From: Planctomycetota bacterium | GTDB taxonomy: Bacteria; Planctomycetota; Phycisphaerae; Phycisphaerales; Phycisphaeraceae | DNA: 64,000 bases | Assembly: GCA_016350165.1 (NCBI GenBank) | Contig: CP066225.1 | Coordinates: 1,674,001-1,738,000 of the forward strand | Direction of reading: 5' to 3' | Shown: in pieces, positions 1-8,978 of the stretch | Position numbering within the stretch: the first letter of the stretch is position 1 | Layout of the letters: the number at the start of each line of letters is the position of its first letter | Notes under the pieces: model-generated | Database searches by the model: none | What the model was told of the DNA's origin: nothing | Seen by the model: only the letters and a program-made list of their open reading frames with translations | Program-made: the position numbers and the translations under genes

Positions 1-26
1 CACTGTAACTTCATATGTATGATTCC

Positions 27-761
27 TTATTTCCATTTCCAGTGATCGCCGAGATCATTGCCGTAAGGTGTATCGCCACGATATGCGTTGACTTCATCGA
101 ACATGAGGAATTCAACGTGTACATCACTGAAGCCGTAGTTACCACCACGATCAGGGTGTACATTTGCGGGGAGAAAATCCATTGATTCATTTTCTGCAAC
201 GCCTACTTTTGTGGCAGAGCCGGGGATACCGGGACGATCATAGATTTCACCGATCATAAAAATGTGCAGCGGTATATCTTCAAATTTTGCGGTGCCTTGA
301 TCCTGATAAGTGACACCGACGGATGTGTAGTTTGGCCACGGAGATTTGTAACCCTGATCAGAAAGCCAAGCGTGATTCCATTTCATGGAGTTGACGCCAA
401 AACTACGATTGGGAATATCAGAGAGATCATCACGACGATCCACATCATCATCTGGGCACTCAAAGACAGCGCCATCACCGAGTAGATTTTGATCGATCAT
501 GAATTGTGACCAGTCGATGTTTTTGCCGACACCGACGATATTCATTGAAGGGAGATGTCCTTTGTTTTCTTCGCCGTAAACGAACATAGCGGTCATGATC
601 TGACGAATGTTTGAGCCACAGGTGATTTGTCTTGCGGTTGCGCGAGCTGCGCCGAGTGCTGGCAAGAGTATACCGATGAGCAAGGCGATAATGGAAATAA
701 CGACAAGAAGCTCGATTAAGGTAAAAGCAGATGGTTTTGGTTTGTATCTTGAGAAGATCAT
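27..761 (-). CDS. Type II secretion pseudopilin-like protein (prepilin N-terminal methylation domain)
   Basis: Secreted or surface pseudopilin-like protein of the kind abundant in planctomycetes. I place the start at the ATG at 761, which has GGGAG ten bases upstream; the reading frame stays open to a GTG at 872, but that would bury the leader. After a short basic leader (FSRYKPKPSA) comes the FTLIELLVV cleavage/methylation motif with the conserved Glu at +5, then a hydrophobic helix ending in LLPALGAARATARQ. The C-terminal GGNYGFSDVHVEFL resembles the usual GGN.aFaDGHVeF tail of this family. About 244 residues, normal length. It lies downstream of a PEP-CTERM gene and a LacI-type regulator on the same strand, a grouping often tied to polysaccharide use in this phylum (inference). 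Substrate unknown. Confidence 0.9.
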   Translation of the reverse strand: MIFSRYKPKPSAFTLIELLVVISIIALLIGILLPALGAARATARQITCGSNIRQIMTAMFVYGEENKGHLPSMNIVGVGKNIDWSQFMIDQNLLGDGAVFECPDDDVDRRDDLSDIPNRSFGVNSMKWNHAWLSDQGYKSPWPNYTSVGVTYQDQGTAKFEDIPLHIFMIGEIYDRPGIPGSATKVGVAENESMDFLPANVHPDRGGNYGFSDVHVEFLMFDEVNAYRGDTPYGNDLGDHWKWK

Positions 762-887
762 ATTGTTCACACTCCCAGACCCGATTGTAACATTGGTTTG
801 ATCATAATTGATCTTAAAAATAGGGGAAAAGCGGCTGTAGCTTGAATTATCAACCATTAAACTAGCAGCCACTGTTTAACGGTCAGG

Positions 888-1463
888 TTAATTACGTTTA
901 CGCCTGAGCAACATCAGACCGCCGAGTCCTAAGAGCGCGAGTGATGCGGGCTCTGGAATTGCTTCGGCTTTGATTTGATCGAATGTGTATGAGGCGTCGG
1001 CCGCACCAAAAGGTAAGATACGAATCTGCAGAACAAAAGATTCGGCACCGGCTGGAACAGCAACGGCGTTCACGTCGAAAGAGATCGGCGTTTCTTGATT
1101 GGTGTCAGTCAGTACAAGTGTTTGCCCAATGTATGCACCAGCGTTGTCGAAATAGATCGCGTTAACGTTGATGTAATCATTGTCCGCAGGTTCGTAAGCG
1201 GTGATTGTGACAAGGCTCTTGGCGAGATCTATTTTAGCACCGCCAAGATCGCTCCAGATGATGCCTGAATCCTGGTTTTCACCAGCGGATTTACTGAAAG
1301 CAACGTTACCTGAAGTATCAGCGGTTACTGCGGCAGCACCGAATGGGCTGTGAAAATGATCCGCGCTATCCATATCATCAATCACGGCGGCGGAAGCAAA
1401 ACTTGTTGTAAAAATTGCGGCACAGGCGATGCACCCTATCTTTCTCATATCAAAATGCGTCAT
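888..1463 (-). CDS. PEP-CTERM sorting domain protein
   Basis: Exported protein with a C-terminal sorting signal: PEP motif (IPEPASLALL), a hydrophobic stretch, then the basic tail RRKRN. In other bacteria such tails are processed by exosortase during export of surface or matrix proteins. The N-terminus (MRKIGCIACAAIFTTSFASA) is a signal peptide. The frame opens at a TTG at 1466, but the ATG at 1463 sits eight bases after a perfect AGGAGG, so 1463 is preferred. The roughly 140-residue mature part, beginning AVIDDMDSADHF, looks like a beta-rich domain, but I recognise no catalytic motif. It lies between the LacI regulator and the pseudopilin and may share their control. No exosortase gene is visible here. 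Confidence 0.88.
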   Translation of the reverse strand: MTHFDMRKIGCIACAAIFTTSFASAAVIDDMDSADHFHSPFGAAAVTADTSGNVAFSKSAGENQDSGIIWSDLGGAKIDLAKSLVTITAYEPADNDYINVNAIYFDNAGAYIGQTLVLTDTNQETPISFDVNAVAVPAGAESFVLQIRILPFGAADASYTFDQIKAEAIPEPASLALLGLGGLMLLRRKRN

Positions 1464-1523
1464 CAACCAGTCCTCCTATTCAACGATTAGTTGAGTGGAA
1501 ATGAATCATGTAAAAAGAAACGT

Positions 1524-2513
1524 TTATTGATTTAAAGTATTAACTGAGTCACGCTCAATTAACTGTGTGTCTAATTTGATATCGAGGATGTCGTTGCTAC
1601 GTTCTGCGACTTGATTGAGTATGTGTTCGACAGCGATTTTCGCCATCTCAGCCATGGGTTGTTTGACGACGGTTTGAGGTGGCGAGAGATATTGGTAAAT
1701 AGGTACGTCTTCGAGGCTGATGGTTGAAATGTCGCTGCCGATCTTTTTGCCTAGCACATTGGAAAGAATGTGCAGGACTTCGAGTGAAACATCTTCACTG
1801 AAGTTGAGGATGGCAGTGACGTCGCGTTGGCACCAGCGTGAAAGAATGTCGTAAACAGGTTGCTGCGTTGTATAGCAGATGCGTAAAGGATCAACGGTAA
1901 TACCTGCATTTGTAAGCGCATCTTTGAAAGCTTGTGTGCGTTGCTCGGAACCCCATTCGCCGGGCTCGATTTCCATGAACCCGATGTCACGGTGACCTTG
2001 TGCGATGAGATACTCCGTAGCTTTTTTGGCTTGTTCGTAGTGGTCGGCATAGACGCTGCTTATGCCTTGCTCGGTCATGGGTTTATTGATGGTGATGAGC
2101 GGAAGATTGGGGATTGAAGTGAGTTCAGAGAGACGATCATCGAAGACGATGCCGACGACTGCGTCGATGTGTGCTTCATAAGCGAGTTCAATGTTTTCGA
2201 TGTCGATGAGTTCAACAGCTAACCCACGTTTCGCTAGTTCTTGCGAGACAAGTGAGGTCATGGCGGAGACGTAACCGATTGGCATGGCGGGGCTGTACCT
2301 GCCTGTAATGACAGCAACACAACGATGTGCGACTTTGGGTACGAAGCCAAGGGAGCGACTGCTTGCGAGCACTTTTTTGCGGAGTTCGCTAGCGACGGAA
2401 GGATGACGATTCAACACACGCGAGACTGTGCCAAGTGAGACTTCTGCATGACGGGCAACGTCTGAGATGGAGACGTTGGTGGATGCTTTTTTGGATTCTG
2501 TGACCTTACTCAT
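1524..2513 (-). CDS. LacI-family transcriptional regulator
   Basis: DNA-binding regulator, 329 residues. The helix-turn-helix at about residues 15-36 (VSISDVARHAEVSLGTVSRV) is classic LacI, followed by a hinge and a periplasmic-binding-protein-like sensor domain (VAVITGRYSP..., MPIGYVSAMTSLVSQELAKRG; later TAILNFSEDVSLEVL). Such proteins usually sense a sugar and repress catabolic genes. The effector cannot be read from sequence. It is the first gene of the minus-strand group that continues into the PEP-CTERM and pseudopilin genes. Two palindromes sharing TGAAATATTTCA lie 81 and 126 bases upstream of its start and are probable autoregulatory operators. Confidence 0.93.
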   Translation of the reverse strand: MSKVTESKKASTNVSISDVARHAEVSLGTVSRVLNRHPSVASELRKKVLASSRSLGFVPKVAHRCVAVITGRYSPAMPIGYVSAMTSLVSQELAKRGLAVELIDIENIELAYEAHIDAVVGIVFDDRLSELTSIPNLPLITINKPMTEQGISSVYADHYEQAKKATEYLIAQGHRDIGFMEIEPGEWGSEQRTQAFKDALTNAGITVDPLRICYTTQQPVYDILSRWCQRDVTAILNFSEDVSLEVLHILSNVLGKKIGSDISTISLEDVPIYQYLSPPQTVVKQPMAEMAKIAVEHILNQVAERSNDILDIKLDTQLIERDSVNTLNQ

Positions 2514-2593
2514 ATTGAACTACCTGTGGTGAGGGTGTAGCTGGGTTTGCGGTTATGGGCATCTCAAGGCGGCGAAAAAAGAGAATATCACCC

Positions 2594-2609
2594 GATGAAA
2601 TATTTCATC
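2594..2609. promoter_or_regulatory. Palindromic operator 1 upstream of the LacI gene
   Basis: Perfect 16-bp palindrome GATGAAATATTTCATC. Its 12-bp core TGAAATATTTCA recurs at 2639-2650, with 43 bp between centres, about four helical turns, so both sites face the same side of the helix. Binding by the LacI-type protein encoded next door is inferred. The centre is TA rather than the CG common in LacI-family operators. Confidence 0.6.
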
Positions 2610-2638
2610 ATATTACAGTACAAACCAGTATCATGCAA

Positions 2639-2650
2639 TGAAATATTTCA
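2639..2650. promoter_or_regulatory. Palindromic operator 2 upstream of the LacI gene
   Basis: Second copy of the perfect 12-bp palindrome TGAAATATTTCA, in phase with the copy at 2594-2609. Cooperative or looped binding of a LacI-type regulator is plausible but inferred. Confidence 0.6.
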
Positions 2651-2721
2651 CCAACCGCTAATATTATTGTTACCGATTGTTATAACTAGAGTTATATAGG
2701 TTAATCTAACCGGGAACATGG

Positions 2722-2760
2722 CAAAAGAAAAACTGACCACGATCAGATCATGGTCAGTTG
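2722..2760 (-). terminator. Intrinsic terminator of the 2796-5057 gene
   Basis: Nine-base stem AACTGACCA (2731-2739) with TGGTCAGTT (2751-2759). On the minus strand it is followed by TTTCTTTT. It lies just downstream of the stop codon at 2796. Confidence 0.75.
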
Positions 2761-2795
2761 GTGATATTTCAATCTAGTCTAACGAAAACGAAGTA

Positions 2796-5057
2796 TCAAT
2801 AAGCGATGTGTTTTTGGTGCTTAGCGTGCTCTGCTTTGTCCCATGGCTTGGGATTACGTGTCGATTCGATACATTGCTGCCAAGTCATGCCGCCGGTTTG
2901 AACTTCAATTTGCTCGAGCATCTCCATGTAATCTTCACCTTTGAGGTACTCGACGTGATTGTCATTGAAAGCAATACAACCACCTTCGAAATTGGTAACG
3001 TTTGGATCGAGGAAGACCGCGATGCGGAGCGTATTGAGATCTTCTTTGAGGTTTGGCACGATAATGAAGTCGGTGTTATCGCGAGCCCACTGACGTTGCT
3101 GCTCTTCTGAAAGCCCATAAACATATTCATCAGATGGCTTATTCTTTCGAGAGGAGACGATGTATTCGGGCGTGAAGTAGCCGTCGACCAAAAGTTCGCC
3201 GATGTCGTTGGTGTATTTGCTACGATTCGCTTGAGAATAAATGACGAGTGCTTGGTGAATACCACGACATTGCGTGTTGTCTTGCATTTGTCTTGCGGTA
3301 CGTCTTGCAGCACCGAGGGCTGGGAGCATGACACCTGCACCAAGTGCACCGGCGGGGACGCCGCCAGCTAAAGCACCATTTGGACTCAATGCTGATGCGC
3401 CGGGGAATGGTGAAATGGATTTGGTGTAGAAACCATGTTCATCCGACCAACTGACGCTGCCTGCTGGTTTGAGGTAGCGAGAGATGCGCCCGAGAGGGGG
3501 GAGCATTCCGATCATGTTGTTGTCACCAGCCATGCCACTGAAACTCATCGCGAGCTGCGAGAGTTGCATGTACTGTTGATACATTGCAGGGGCAGTTTGC
3601 TGAAGATCAGAGAATGAAATGCCGGTTACGTTCGATTGATTGAGTTGCTTGCGGACCTGTTGATATTTGACGTTATCAATGATTGAGCCGTTGTCTTCTG
3701 CAATCTGATCACCAGCGACCATTACGCCAGCTGGGTTGAGTGCAAAGATCATGTGATCATTTTTCACAGCAAGTGAAGGCATCACGATCATGGCTGGAAT
3801 TGTGTAGATTGTTGTACCGTTGTCGATCTGCTTAACAATCTGCAACTTGAATGGGAGATTGTTTGGTCTATTGTTCGTTTCTTTTTCAATTTGCATATTG
3901 ATAAAAGAAACGAGCTTATCGACTGCAGCGGCGAGATTGCTGCCGTTGTCGACTTTGTTGACGACACAGATACCGAGCAAGTTGGTCATACCAACGTTTG
4001 GATCGGTGTAAGCAATCCAAGTGTCGCCGAGATTGTGGATGAAGTCTTGTTCGATGTCGATGCCGAGGATAGCGTTGCCCATACCGATTGCTTGAGTCAT
4101 TTGCATCGAAGCACGTTCATCCATCGACGCGACAATATCTTTGACAGCTTGAAAAACAACGCCGGTATCGAACTTGATCGTTTGCATGTAAGTTGCAGTG
4201 ACTGGAATAGCTTTGAGATCCTCATCACTGATTGGAGAACGATCAAGAAGTTTCAGGAAACCCTTGCGTGATGATTCGGTCATCACAGTTGTCGTTGTTT
4301 CCCAGTCTTTACCGACGATCGCGCCACGGAAGCCGACAGCTTCGAGACTGAGCAAACCGATTTCATCCATAATGGGGAGTGGATCTGGGCCATGCATTGG
4401 TGCAGCATCAAAAGCACCCATTTCACCAGCAAGGTCGAGGCCGCGTTGAAGGTCAACAAATGCTGCAATTGCTTGACGACCTGAACCGTTCTTCATGCAC
4501 TGCTGATATTGTGCACTACCTTCGATTGAATCTTGCTTGCTGTATTTAACAAGCTCGGTGACAACCTCATCGCTGAGGATGAGTGCAAAGACATCACCAT
4601 CTTCGACAACGCTGGCATCATCGCCAACCATCATGCTGACCATTTCCATGTTGCCTTTGAGTACCGCTTTATCAGCGAGACTTTTGCAGATGATTGCGAC
4701 TTCGATTGGCTCTTCGCCACCTATGCTTGGACGAACGTAGATTGCGATGTCAGATTTCGCCAAAGCCTGGACCAACTGCTTGACCATACGTGCTTTGACT
4801 GCAGCTTGTGGGTCGCCGCTTTCTTTTTCGATGAGGCTCGCCATGATCTCTGCGAGCTTTTCAAACTGGCCTTCGAGATCCATTTTCTCAGAAACAGCAG
4901 CGGTGTTTGAATTCTTGTAGACATCGCCCAGCGATTCGGTACATTCCCAGCCGATATATGCGATCGCATCTACGGGCACATAACGTTTTAGGTTTTCCGC
5001 ATGAGCAGTCGCTACACACAGAAGCACCATCAGTAATGAAGTTAGTATTTTCTTCAA
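2796..5057 (-). CDS. Secreted protein of a three-member paralogous family, fused to a pseudopilin-like C-terminus
   Basis: Protein of 753 residues starting at a TTG at 5057 with GGGAG seven bases upstream. Signal peptide MKKILTSLLMVLLCVATAHA. Residues 20-570 match the next two genes upstream: RYVPVDAIAYIGW near the start, and SVSWSDEHGFYTKSISPFP near 533-552. I know no function for this family; a loose likeness to DUF3352-type secreted proteins is possible but unproven. Unlike its paralogues it continues at residues 577-735 with GVMLPALGAARRTARQ, then TQCRGIHQALVIYSQANRSK, and ends with GGCIAFNDNHVEYL, the order seen in pseudopilins, but without the FTLIELL leader. This looks like fusion to, or capture of, a pilin-like domain. 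It has its own terminator. Confidence 0.82.
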   Translation of the reverse strand: MKKILTSLLMVLLCVATAHAENLKRYVPVDAIAYIGWECTESLGDVYKNSNTAAVSEKMDLEGQFEKLAEIMASLIEKESGDPQAAVKARMVKQLVQALAKSDIAIYVRPSIGGEEPIEVAIICKSLADKAVLKGNMEMVSMMVGDDASVVEDGDVFALILSDEVVTELVKYSKQDSIEGSAQYQQCMKNGSGRQAIAAFVDLQRGLDLAGEMGAFDAAPMHGPDPLPIMDEIGLLSLEAVGFRGAIVGKDWETTTTVMTESSRKGFLKLLDRSPISDEDLKAIPVTATYMQTIKFDTGVVFQAVKDIVASMDERASMQMTQAIGMGNAILGIDIEQDFIHNLGDTWIAYTDPNVGMTNLLGICVVNKVDNGSNLAAAVDKLVSFINMQIEKETNNRPNNLPFKLQIVKQIDNGTTIYTIPAMIVMPSLAVKNDHMIFALNPAGVMVAGDQIAEDNGSIIDNVKYQQVRKQLNQSNVTGISFSDLQQTAPAMYQQYMQLSQLAMSFSGMAGDNNMIGMLPPLGRISRYLKPAGSVSWSDEHGFYTKSISPFPGASALSPNGALAGGVPAGALGAGVMLPALGAARRTARQMQDNTQCRGIHQALVIYSQANRSKYTNDIGELLVDGYFTPEYIVSSRKNKPSDEYVYGLSEEQQRQWARDNTDFIIVPNLKEDLNTLRIAVFLDPNVTNFEGGCIAFNDNHVEYLKGEDYMEMLEQIEVQTGGMTWQQCIESTRNPKPWDKAEHAKHQKHIAY

Positions 5058-5122
5058 CGATTAGCTCCCAAAAATTGAGTTAGTTTACTTCTATATAAGA
5101 TTATTTAGATAACTATTATTTT

Positions 5123-6880
5123 TTACTGTTGCCAAATATTATCAAATTCCTGCGGCTGAGACTGCTGCATCGGCATGCCCGGCATTGATTGTGACATGCC
5201 AAACTTACTGAACATCCCAAACAGATTGCTGCTGATCTCGCTTTGTGGCGTGAGTACAAATGAGAATGGGAATGGCGAGATGGATTTGGCGTACACACCT
5301 TCACGATCTGACCAAACGACACTGCCCATCGGGTCGAGGTATCGCGCCAATGTACCGAGTGTTGGGAACATGGGGTTCATCATGCCTTCATTGGCAGAAT
5401 ACATCGCTGGGGCGGTTTGTATAAGATCTGCATAAGTGAATTGCCACATCGGTACGCTTACAAAATCATCACGCGTACGTAGAAATATCTCATTTGCAAG
5501 AATTGATTCGCCGTTGTTAGCAATACGATCCAGCGCACCTTCAACTAACTTACGCTTAGACGTTACAACAACCCATTTTTTACTCATTCCGACAAACTGA
5601 GAACTCATTGGGTTCGCAAGCTCAATGATAACGCCATCATCTGTGATCGTCTTTTTAATTTCGAACATCTGACCCACCATCGCAAACGCTTTTTCAAGTG
5701 TGTTCATGAATGCGGATTCATCAGTCACACGAACTGCAAGACAAACGCTATCCATAACCGTTTCAGCTTTATCGCCTAATGCTGGATCAAAATAAACCAC
5801 ACCACCATTTTTAAGTTGTTTCAGAATGTCATTTTTCAGATCAATGCCCATCTGATCTTTCATGCTTTCAAGATTAGCTTCGATACTGTTTTGCCCAGTA
5901 GGATCGAAACGACTTGCTAATTCAAGCATTTTATTAAAAGTGTTATCGCCATCGATTTTCACAACGCTCATGTAAGGTGAATCAATCGGTACAACAGCTA
6001 AATCCTGCGACTCAATCATTGGCTGATCAAAAAGACTCAGAATGCCTTCATGTTTTCCTTCAGTGAATAGAGCAGTGAGTGTGACCCAATCTTTACCGTG
6101 TATACCACCGATGTAACCTGCTGCGGTAACATTACCAAAGCCGTACTCAGCCATCTGCTCAAGATGTATTTGATCGATCCAACGCTGTTCAAGTGCAAAA
6201 TCCAGGCCTGCTTTTACATCAACAAAAGCTGCCATCACAGATTCGCCGCCACTCTGTTCAAGCATCTTTTTAAATTTAGGATTAGAAACAACGCCTGTTT
6301 CGCCGACCCATGAAAAGGATTCATAGCGTGAACCACCGAGAATGACGCCGAAAATTTCTTCACCCTCGATCATCTCGATCAAACTTTCAGTACCTTTTTG
6401 AGCAGCCATACCCTGCCCCATCTGCACCATCATCTGCATCTGCTGACGCAACATCATTGCGCCTTCACCACCTCTGCAAATGACACCAACCTTCACTGGA
6501 ATATCTTTGCGATCACTTTTCACAACATAAACTGAAACCTCAGCATCAGACAACGCCCCGATCATCGGCGTAATCATCTGCGTCATTCCCATCATTTGAT
6601 TCATGCCACCCATGTCCCCGCCCATATCATCACTCAGGCCACCACCCATCATCATGGCCATACCACTTGCCTGCTGAATCATCTGTCCGAGCATTTGCTC
6701 AAACTCAATTCGCTGCACCAACTTGGAAGTCGTCGATCGGCTATACGTTTTACCAAGCGATGTACCATTCCGCCATTCAACATACGCAAGCACATCCTTA
6801 GGCACATAATCACGAAGACTTGCTGCATTTAAACTCACAGCGCATATAAATACCGATACCCATGCAACCAAAATTCGCAT
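5123..6880 (-). CDS. Secreted methionine-rich protein, paralogue of the flanking genes
   Basis: Protein of 585 residues; ATG at 6880 with GGGAG eight bases upstream. The signal peptide ends at about VSLNAA, followed by SLRDYVPKDVLAYVEW. Residues 65-105 are rich in Met and Gly (GMAMMMGGGLSDDMGGDMGG). Toward the end SVVWSDREGVYAKSISPFP aligns with the two paralogues. The C-terminus is a short Met/Gln-rich tail (GMPMQQSQPQEFDNIWQQ) instead of the pilin-like module of its downstream neighbour. Function unknown; export to the periplasm or surface is inferred from the signal peptide. The 5' leader (6881-7020) can form stable stems and may be regulatory. Only 65 bases separate it from the next gene, so cotranscription is likely. 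Confidence 0.82.
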   Translation of the reverse strand: MRILVAWVSVFICAVSLNAASLRDYVPKDVLAYVEWRNGTSLGKTYSRSTTSKLVQRIEFEQMLGQMIQQASGMAMMMGGGLSDDMGGDMGGMNQMMGMTQMITPMIGALSDAEVSVYVVKSDRKDIPVKVGVICRGGEGAMMLRQQMQMMVQMGQGMAAQKGTESLIEMIEGEEIFGVILGGSRYESFSWVGETGVVSNPKFKKMLEQSGGESVMAAFVDVKAGLDFALEQRWIDQIHLEQMAEYGFGNVTAAGYIGGIHGKDWVTLTALFTEGKHEGILSLFDQPMIESQDLAVVPIDSPYMSVVKIDGDNTFNKMLELASRFDPTGQNSIEANLESMKDQMGIDLKNDILKQLKNGGVVYFDPALGDKAETVMDSVCLAVRVTDESAFMNTLEKAFAMVGQMFEIKKTITDDGVIIELANPMSSQFVGMSKKWVVVTSKRKLVEGALDRIANNGESILANEIFLRTRDDFVSVPMWQFTYADLIQTAPAMYSANEGMMNPMFPTLGTLARYLDPMGSVVWSDREGVYAKSISPFPFSFVLTPQSEISSNLFGMFSKFGMSQSMPGMPMQQSQPQEFDNIWQQ

Positions 6881-6884
6881 CTGC

Positions 6885-7020
6885 TAATCTCCCAGAACAG
6901 TAAAAAGAGTCACGACCCAAAGAAAGGATGCTACGAAACCCGGATACAGACCAGCCTTGCTGGCCCAGTTCCCACATACCTCCAATCTCACCGGTGCATG
7001 ATAACCGCTGGGCCCCACCC
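6885..7020 (-). promoter_or_regulatory. Possible structured 5' leader RNA
   Basis: Read on the minus strand toward the ATG at 6880, the leader has a 7-bp stem GGCCCAG/CTGGGCC (7014-7008 with 6968-6962). Inside it CGGT/ACCG (7007-7004 with 6995-6992) stacks on the first strand. Right after comes CCAGC-AAG-GCTGG (6963-6951), which shares two bases with the first stem and could compete with it. It is more GC-rich than its surroundings. I match it to no known riboswitch class. Confidence 0.35.
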
Positions 7021-7156
7021 TCCGCTATACCCACCTACCACCACACACATTAAATCCACACATATGCATACCTAAACAGCACAACTCGCACACCTGCAAA
7101 CGTGTGTGAACCAATTAACATCACAAAACTACTCAAAATAGCCAAAAAACCAAGAA

Positions 7157-8857
7157 TCAAAAATCCTCTGGTTCCCAATCATCACCAGCCCCAAGGAACG
7201 GCCCTTCCATGTTTTGAAAGATTTCCAAGAACATATCTTCAGCCGCTTCTTCTTTCGCACAGTCGATGCTGGGCGACAACAAAATCGCAAGTGGGAACGA
7301 TGAGATCTGCGTCGTATGCAATCCCACCTCATCCGACCAGCCCCAGGCTCCCATCGGCTTCATATATGGTGCAAGCACCTCATACTCAGGCAAAACATTC
7401 TCAAGTGCAGGCCAATATTTGATGTACCGCTCGTAAAACTCAGGACCCGTCTTCGTCAAATCGATGTACTCAAAATACGACACAGGCTTACCCTTCACCA
7501 TCGCATACACCGTCTTGAAATTCTTATCACTCGTAACTGCAACCTTCCCCTTCTCAACAAAGGCAGCTGTCTTTATCAATGACTCTTCACTCATCGACAA
7601 CATGATCTGTCCATTTTCAATCAACGTGCTGAAACCAAGCTCACTCATACCAAACCGATGAATGTTTTTCCCATCAACTTGTTTACTGTTCGAGCGACTA
7701 AAGATGTCCACGCCATTAATTGCAAGCGAACTGACTTTCTCAACAAGCACTTTCATCGCATCATCAACAACTTTATCATTTTCAATTGATGCAACCGAAC
7801 TCATGCCATTGAAATTGTCGTACCCTTTCTCAGGATCAGTGTAATTGAACACGGTTGATTTAAAGTTCAAAATCAGATCATTAATCACATCGCAACCAGC
7901 TTGCTCATTCATGATTGCAATTCCCTCATCAATCTGTTTTTGAGCAAAGAACTGCTGAAGAATCATCTGCACGTGGTCATAGCTGTGACGAACATCAAAT
8001 TTTATAGCTTTTAAATAAGCAGATCCGCTTGGCACAGCCTTATACTCATCCATCGTGATCGCTGGCTGATCAATAAAACTCAGTATGCCATTGCGTTCAT
8101 CTCGTGCGATCAATGAGAAGCATGTTTCCCAATTCTTACCAACCAAACCCATAAAACATCCAGCACCCTCAGCGTCTTCAACACCTAACGGCTCCGCAAA
8201 GCCATAATACTCCATCGGCAAAACACCCACTTCATCTAACGTCGACCAAAGCAACCGGTTATCGATGTACATCTCGTAAAGCGTAAAACCTTTCGCACGC
8301 TCCATCATGGCCATGAACCCACCATTCGCCTCAATCGACATCCCCTTCCCTAATTTCTCAAAACCTTTACCCATCTCAAAACCAATCGCAACACCATACA
8401 CATCGTCCTGCTGGATCACCTGCAAAATACCGCCGCTCATCATCTGCAACATCCGTGCACGTTGCAGCAACTGAAATTTCTTTTCATCACCCTGACAGAT
8501 AATCGCCAATTCAATCGGCATCTCCATCATCTCACCGCGTCGTAAATACATCACCCCATTGACTTGCAACAACTCACGAAGTGCCATCGTCACCGTATCA
8601 AGAATCGGCTTCTGTTCCGGCGTCATCTCACCTTTCATGACCTCCCACACCATAAAATCCATCAACTTCGCTGCATCAACCTTCTCCAAAACCTCAGCCG
8701 CATACGACTGCTCCCACAATTCACCTGCTGACTGCACTTGCTTCCAACCAACATACGTCACCGCATCACTAGGCACATAATCACGCAAACCCTCAGCACG
8801 CGCACCAACAACCAACATACAACTCAACACAAACGTAGCTATCACTCGCTTCAGCAC
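7157..8857 (-). CDS. Secreted protein, third member of the tandem paralogous family
   Basis: I choose the GTG at 8857, with AAAGGG seven bases upstream; it gives a clean signal peptide (LKRVIATFVLSCMLVVGARA) followed by EGLRDYVPSDAVTYVGW, parallel to both paralogues. An upstream GTG at 8902 would add 15 residues (581 in total). Near the end WGWSDEVGLHTTQISSFP matches the shared C-terminal motif of the family. The tail is acidic and short (PFLGAGDDWEPEDF). There is no pilin-like extension and no catalytic motif I recognise. The three genes share order, strand and secretion signal, suggesting duplication of a surface or periplasmic protein. It diverges from the plus-strand gene at 8979. Confidence 0.8.
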   Translation of the reverse strand: MLKRVIATFVLSCMLVVGARAEGLRDYVPSDAVTYVGWKQVQSAGELWEQSYAAEVLEKVDAAKLMDFMVWEVMKGEMTPEQKPILDTVTMALRELLQVNGVMYLRRGEMMEMPIELAIICQGDEKKFQLLQRARMLQMMSGGILQVIQQDDVYGVAIGFEMGKGFEKLGKGMSIEANGGFMAMMERAKGFTLYEMYIDNRLLWSTLDEVGVLPMEYYGFAEPLGVEDAEGAGCFMGLVGKNWETCFSLIARDERNGILSFIDQPAITMDEYKAVPSGSAYLKAIKFDVRHSYDHVQMILQQFFAQKQIDEGIAIMNEQAGCDVINDLILNFKSTVFNYTDPEKGYDNFNGMSSVASIENDKVVDDAMKVLVEKVSSLAINGVDIFSRSNSKQVDGKNIHRFGMSELGFSTLIENGQIMLSMSEESLIKTAAFVEKGKVAVTSDKNFKTVYAMVKGKPVSYFEYIDLTKTGPEFYERYIKYWPALENVLPEYEVLAPYMKPMGAWGWSDEVGLHTTQISSFPLAILLSPSIDCAKEEAAEDMFLEIFQNMEGPFLGAGDDWEPEDF

Positions 8858-8978
8858 ATCAATCCCTTTCTTTTTGCAGCTTTTCTGCCCTTCATAAATC
8901 ACGCCCCACCAAGCCCAACCAGTATCCTAACAACTCCGCCACCATTACACATCACCGCTTATCATATTTTTTACTGAA

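Noticed and set aside
6909-6918. GGGTCGTGAC on the minus strand, similar to the start of a ZTP riboswitch
   Set aside because: The downstream pseudoknot part and conserved CCGCC..GGGCA region are absent.
6810-7034. Minus-strand open frame overlapping the leader and start of the 5123-6880 gene
   Set aside because: Coding of the overlapped gene is clear in another frame; the leader looks like RNA structure rather than protein.
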